Part shown: positions 14,824 through 17,234 of the stretch, piece by piece
Layout of the letters: each line of letters starts with the position of its first letter
Numbering within the stretch: position 1 is the first letter of the stretch
NCBI GenBank assembly: GCA_947629995.1
Contig: CANRFX010000016.1
Coordinates: 1-17,234, forward strand
Source: an uncultured Clostridia bacterium
GTDB lineage: Bacteria > Bacillota > Clostridia > TANB77 > CAG-508
DNA length: 17,234 nt
Reading direction: 5' to 3'
The notes under the pieces: generated by a model
Told to the model about the DNA's origin: nothing
Seen by the model: only the letters and a program-made list of their open reading frames with translations
The model's database searches: none
Translations under genes and position numbers: made by a program

Positions 14824-15444
14824 TTATCTTATAAAATTAGTTGATATTATTTTTTCATTCTTTGGTAATTCTAATCCTTGTTTTCTTCCTGCCTCAATTG
14901 ACTTTAGTAACCATGCCATATTATTTGCTAAAGTTCTCATTGTCTGCATTCCTTCTTCATCTTTTTTTACTTCTTCTGGTGTTGTTCCATGAACCATATT
15001 CCAATATTGAGATGATACTATTGGCATATTACTGATTCCAAAATATTTGTTTATTTCGTCTAAGGTTGCTGTTGCTCCTCCTCTTCTACAGCTTGCTACA
15101 CTAGCTGCAGGCTTGTGACTAAATAGATTTCTTCTACCATAAAAAGCTCTGTCCATAAAAGAAGATAACATTCCTGAACTTGCTGCAAAATGTACTGGTG
15201 TTCCAAATATAAATCCATCTGTTTCAGGAACTTTTGCTAAAAATTCATTAACTCTATCTTTTACAAAACATTCTCCAGTTTTTAAACAGCTTCCACATCC
15301 TAAGCATCCTGCTACTGGCTTGTTTCCAATCCAAAATATTTCTGTTTCTATTCCATTTTTATTTAAACTTTCTTCTATTTCTCTTAAAGCTGTATAAGTA
15401 CATCCTTTTTCATGTGGACTACCATTTACTAAAATAACTTTCAT
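14824..15444 (-). CDS. Flavodoxin-fold NAD(P)H-dependent FMN reductase / iron-sulfur flavoprotein family
   Basis: A 206-aa protein with the FMN phosphate loop GSPHEKGCT (8-16), a Cys cluster C47-x2-C50-x2-C53-x5-C59 after a GCLGC turn, and GTPVHFAASSGMLSSFMDR, which binds the flavin ring. The compact cysteine motif is that of archaeal and clostridial iron-sulfur flavoproteins, which bind a 4Fe-4S cluster and pass electrons from ferredoxin; plain NADPH:FMN reductases lack it. The true electron partner is unknown. GGAG precedes the ATG. It lies 39 nt after the NadR-like gene and is probably cotranscribed with it. Confidence 0.82.
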   Translation of the reverse strand: MKVILVNGSPHEKGCTYTALREIEESLNKNGIETEIFWIGNKPVAGCLGCGSCLKTGECFVKDRVNEFLAKVPETDGFIFGTPVHFAASSGMLSSFMDRAFYGRRNLFSHKPAASVASCRRGGATATLDEINKYFGISNMPIVSSQYWNMVHGTTPEEVKKDEEGMQTMRTLANNMAWLLKSIEAGRKQGLELPKNEKIISTNFIR

Positions 15445-15483
15445 TTTGAATCTCCTTTTTTATAAAATTAATTATATAGTATT

Positions 15484-15960
15484 TTATGAATAGTTAGCTA
15501 TATTTATTACGTCATTATAAACTAATTTATCAATATAATTTTTATTTTCTTTTAAATTATTTCTAATAATTGTAGCACTAATTGGATATTTTTCTCTTTT
15601 TCTATCCACCTGTACTTCTTGTATATTTAAATCTCTTGCTACAAATTTTCCATATGGTTCACTATTATAAAAATGAGTTACACCAGTTCCTTTTATTATT
15701 TTTTTTAAATATTCTGTTTGTATTTTAACACTTTCTTCATCTAGTCCATATTGACTTGGTGGATTTTTTGCATATATTAAATTTACTTTTGGATAAATTT
15801 TTTTAATCCAACTCGCTCTTTTTTCAATTGGTACTTCTGTTACATCTGTTTCATAAATTACTACATAGAATTTTTCCATTTCTTTTAAGCCCTTTTCAAT
15901 TAAATATTGATGACCTTTATGTAATGGAGCAAATTTCCCTATTGTAAATCCTATTTTCAT
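15484..15960 (-). CDS. NadR-like nicotinamide-nucleotide adenylyltransferase family protein
   Basis: A 158-aa nucleotidyltransferase with the ATP-binding GKFAPLHKGH (HxGH at 14-17) at the N-terminus and ISATIIR (127-133), the ISxTxxR motif of this superfamily. Closest in look to the NMN adenylyltransferase domain of NadR, here without the kinase domain. It would join NMN and ATP to give NAD, or a related cytidylyl or adenylyl transfer. Its promoter lies 80 nt upstream with a hairpin leader. A weak AAGGAAAC lies before the ATG. Confidence 0.75.
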   Translation of the reverse strand: MKIGFTIGKFAPLHKGHQYLIEKGLKEMEKFYVVIYETDVTEVPIEKRASWIKKIYPKVNLIYAKNPPSQYGLDEESVKIQTEYLKKIIKGTGVTHFYNSEPYGKFVARDLNIQEVQVDRKREKYPISATIIRNNLKENKNYIDKLVYNDVINIANYS

Positions 15961-15972
15961 AGTTTCCTTGTA

Positions 15973-16011
15973 TAATCAATTATTTAGAAATATTAGTCTA
16001 TTAATTGATTA
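15973..16011 (-). repeat. Inverted repeat in the leader of the NadR-like gene
   Basis: Perfect 10-nt arms TAATCAATTA (15973-15982) and TAATTGATTA (16002-16011) with 19 nt between. It would form an AT-rich leader hairpin ending next to the ribosome site, or serve as an operator. Confidence 0.4.
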
Positions 16012-16038
16012 ATCCCTTTCTATTTATTTTATATTGAT

Positions 16039-16067
16039 ATTATACACTATTTTCTTTTTTATCACAA
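16039..16067 (-). promoter_or_regulatory. SigA promoter of the NadR-like gene
   Basis: TTGTGA (16062-16067), 17 nt, TATAAT (16039-16044) with a TG just before the -10 box. Confidence 0.6.
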
Positions 16068-16099
16068 TATATATATTATTTTTTTATTACTTAAACATA

Positions 16100-16137
16100 A
16101 AAAAAGAAGATGATAATGACTTATAATCTTCTTTTTT
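16100..16137 (-). terminator. Terminator after the riboswitch-controlled gene
   Basis: A perfect 12-bp stem (AAAAAAGAAGAT with ATCTTCTTTTTT) and a 14-nt loop lie just after the stop at 16141. T-runs on both strands make it potentially bidirectional. Confidence 0.75.
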
Positions 16138-16140
16138 ACT

Positions 16141-16794
16141 CTAGTTGTTTGTTTTTATGGTATATTGATTTATGTCTGGTTCTATAAATATTGAATCATC
16201 AACATTATTAAATTCATATTCTTTTTCAGTTATTGTTTCTCCTTCTGCCTCTTTTATAAATAATCCTGTATCTTTTTCTATATATGTTTCTGCTCCTTCA
16301 AAAGTTAAAGATGTTGATGACATAAAGCCTTTTATAATATAACAATCTTTTCCGTTATAATTAGTTGACTTTACACTTGCTAGCATACTTCCTAGAAATG
16401 TTTGCCAATTATTTTCTGTTTCTAAACGATTATAAATATTTATTGACATTATTGTTCCACTATTCAGCTGAGCTATTTTTGCGTCTGGTGTTTGAGTAAA
16501 TGTATCTGTCTTTTCTCCATTATCATACATTGCTACTTTATTTATTGTACCATTTAGATTTCTTTCTAAGAAAACCACTTGATTATTGTCTTTCCTATAA
16601 TATTCCATTGTTATAGTCCCATCTTTAACTGTTGCAATAGATTTAATATAATAATTTTCGCTATTAATATATTCTGAAATTTTATTTTGCAAGTCTGTAA
16701 TTATCATATAGTTTCTAATTGTATGCACTAGAACAATCATTATTAGAATTGCTATGATGATTCCTAAAACCTTTAATATTTTTTTCATTTTCAT
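16141..16794 (-). CDS. Membrane-anchored extracytoplasmic protein of unknown function, under c-di-GMP riboswitch
   Basis: A 217-aa protein with a short basic start (MKMKKILK), one hydrophobic helix (about 7-26) and an outside domain rich in beta-strand patterns (TMEYYRKDNNQVVFLER, YIEKDTGLFIKEAEG). The repeated strand-turn pattern recalls LolA/LppX-like folds, but I cannot assign a family. The ATG at 16794 has GGGAGG 8 nt upstream, and this site is inside the hairpin of the c-di-GMP riboswitch. Control by c-di-GMP suggests a role in adhesion, motility or surface remodelling. No in-frame CGG. Confidence 0.8.
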   Translation of the reverse strand: MKMKKILKVLGIIIAILIMIVLVHTIRNYMIITDLQNKISEYINSENYYIKSIATVKDGTITMEYYRKDNNQVVFLERNLNGTINKVAMYDNGEKTDTFTQTPDAKIAQLNSGTIMSINIYNRLETENNWQTFLGSMLASVKSTNYNGKDCYIIKGFMSSTSLTFEGAETYIEKDTGLFIKEAEGETITEKEYEFNNVDDSIFIEPDINQYTIKTNN

Positions 16795-16796
16795 AT

Positions 16797-16825
16797 AAAA
16801 AACCTCCCTTTTTTATTTTGGAAGG
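16797..16825 (-). terminator. Expression platform of the riboswitch: terminator-like hairpin over the ribosome site
   Basis: On the minus strand CCTTCC pairs with GGGAGG (one G-U) around an A-rich loop and is followed by six T. GGGAGG is also the ribosome site of the gene. The CCTTCC arm overlaps the 3' side of the aptamer's closing stem, so ligand binding should prevent this hairpin, which suggests an ON switch. Confidence 0.6.
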
Positions 16826-16908
16826 CAACCCAGCCATCATAAGTTCTTTTGGAACTTTTAGACCTGTGGCTTTGCGTCATAAACTTTCGTTTATTTTGCT
16901 TTTCACTT
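16818..16908 (-). ncRNA. Cyclic di-GMP-I (GEMM) riboswitch aptamer
   Basis: The minus strand carries the marks of the GEMM-I aptamer in order: AAGCAAA, a GAAA-capped stem, GACGCAAAGCC, the receptor segment GGTCTAAA, a second hairpin (AGTTCC/GAACTT) and ATGGCTGGGTTGCC. It starts right after the expected transcription start and ends before the ribosome site of the 217-aa membrane protein. Confidence 0.9.
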
Positions 16909-16917
16909 TATATATTA

Positions 16918-16946
16918 ATTTTACCATATTTTTTAAAAAATGTCAA
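16918..16946 (-). promoter_or_regulatory. SigA promoter upstream of the c-di-GMP riboswitch
   Basis: TTGACA (16941-16946), 17 nt, TAAAAT (16918-16923) with an extended TGG before the -10 box. Confidence 0.75.
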
Positions 16947-17040
16947 AAATTCAATATTTATTAAAATGTTATTTGTCACAAAAAGGAATACTTCTTGTTT
17001 CTACAGGCTCTTTAATTTCATTTAATAAAGTTACTATTTG

Positions 17041-17070
17041 TTGACATTATCTCTTGAAAAATTATATAAT
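17041..17070 (+). promoter_or_regulatory. SigA promoter of the inositol monophosphatase family gene
   Basis: Perfect TTGACA (17041-17046) and TATAAT (17065-17070) with an 18-nt spacer. It is divergent from the riboswitch promoter; the roughly 95 bp between the two holds nothing else I recognise. Confidence 0.75.
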
Positions 17071-17118
17071 AAATATAAATAAAAATATTGATAAAGAAAA
17101 AAGGAGTGAAAATTAATA

Positions 17119-17234
17119 ATGGAAGAATATTTAGAATTTGCAAAAGATATTGCATACCAAGCAGGTAAAATAATGATTAAATACTTTAATCAAAATAATG
17201 GTGCTAGTTATAAAGGAGATAAAACAATTGTAAC
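17119..17234 (+). CDS. Inositol monophosphatase family protein, N-terminal part
   Basis: The only plus-strand gene begins with ATG 17119 after GGAG (17103-17106) and runs off the window end, so 38 codons are seen. The sequence MEEYLEFAKDIAYQAGKIMI, a Phe/Tyr-rich helix end and then a Lys-Gly-Asp-Lys-Thr-Ile-Val strand match the first helix and strand of inositol monophosphatases and related Mg-dependent sugar phosphatases (often SuhB or CysQ). The catalytic motifs lie outside. No CGG is present in the visible part. Confidence 0.65.
   Translation, partial: MEEYLEFAKDIAYQAGKIMIKYFNQNNGASYKGDKTIV

Noticed and set aside
1..17234. CRISPR array, tRNA or rRNA genes
   Set aside because: No regularly spaced repeats of the right size, and no tRNA-like cloverleaf or rRNA sequence was recognised on either strand.

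Overview
The window is a low-GC, AT-rich stretch, probably from an uncultivated gut Clostridia-like member of the Bacillota. Pointers to this are the hrcA-grpE-dnaK-dnaJ operon with a CIRCE operator, a reverse rubrerythrin, a cmk-plsC pair, a GEMM-type c-di-GMP riboswitch and a prepilin-leader surface protein. Nearly everything is on the minus strand; only the last, partial gene (inositol monophosphatase family) is on the plus strand.

Layout. 1-1700: a prepilin-type stub running off the edge and a prepilin-anchored protein with an FGE/C-type-lectin fold, whose last ~30 codons look like the variable region of a diversity-generating retroelement. 1722-2386: reverse rubrerythrin with a strong promoter and a terminator. 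2415-5660: plsC, cmk, a P-loop/Asp23-like protein and rlmN. 5672-8608: a 25-aa ORF, a DUF6320-like membrane protein, an alcohol-acetyltransferase-like protein and a membrane-anchored alpha/beta hydrolase. 8618-13593: dnaJ, dnaK, grpE and hrcA, with a MITE-like element between grpE and dnaK. 13600-16067: a small membrane protein, a possible 19-aa peptide, murI, an iron-sulfur flavoprotein-like reductase and a NadR-like nucleotidyltransferase. 16100-16946: a c-di-GMP riboswitch controlling a membrane-anchored protein of unknown function.

Main discovery. Seven genes (P-loop/Asp23 protein, rlmN, DUF6320 protein, alpha/beta hydrolase, dnaJ, dnaK, grpE) are each split by a +1 shift. In all seven the shift lies exactly at an in-frame CGG codon. 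Skipping the C, or reading CGGA/CGGG as one four-base codon, gives glycine and restores the expected protein: DAACGQL in RlmN, the Zn fingers of DnaJ, AYGMD in DnaK, the catalytic His of the hydrolase. Apart from one unverifiable CGG in a repeat-derived protein tail, I found no in-frame CGG in any other gene, while about eighteen CGG triplets lying across codon boundaries cause no shift. This suggests that CGG is not read as arginine here but is a systematic +1 recoding signal (CGGR to Gly). I give these genes as single full-length CDSs. All counts were made by eye from the sequence.
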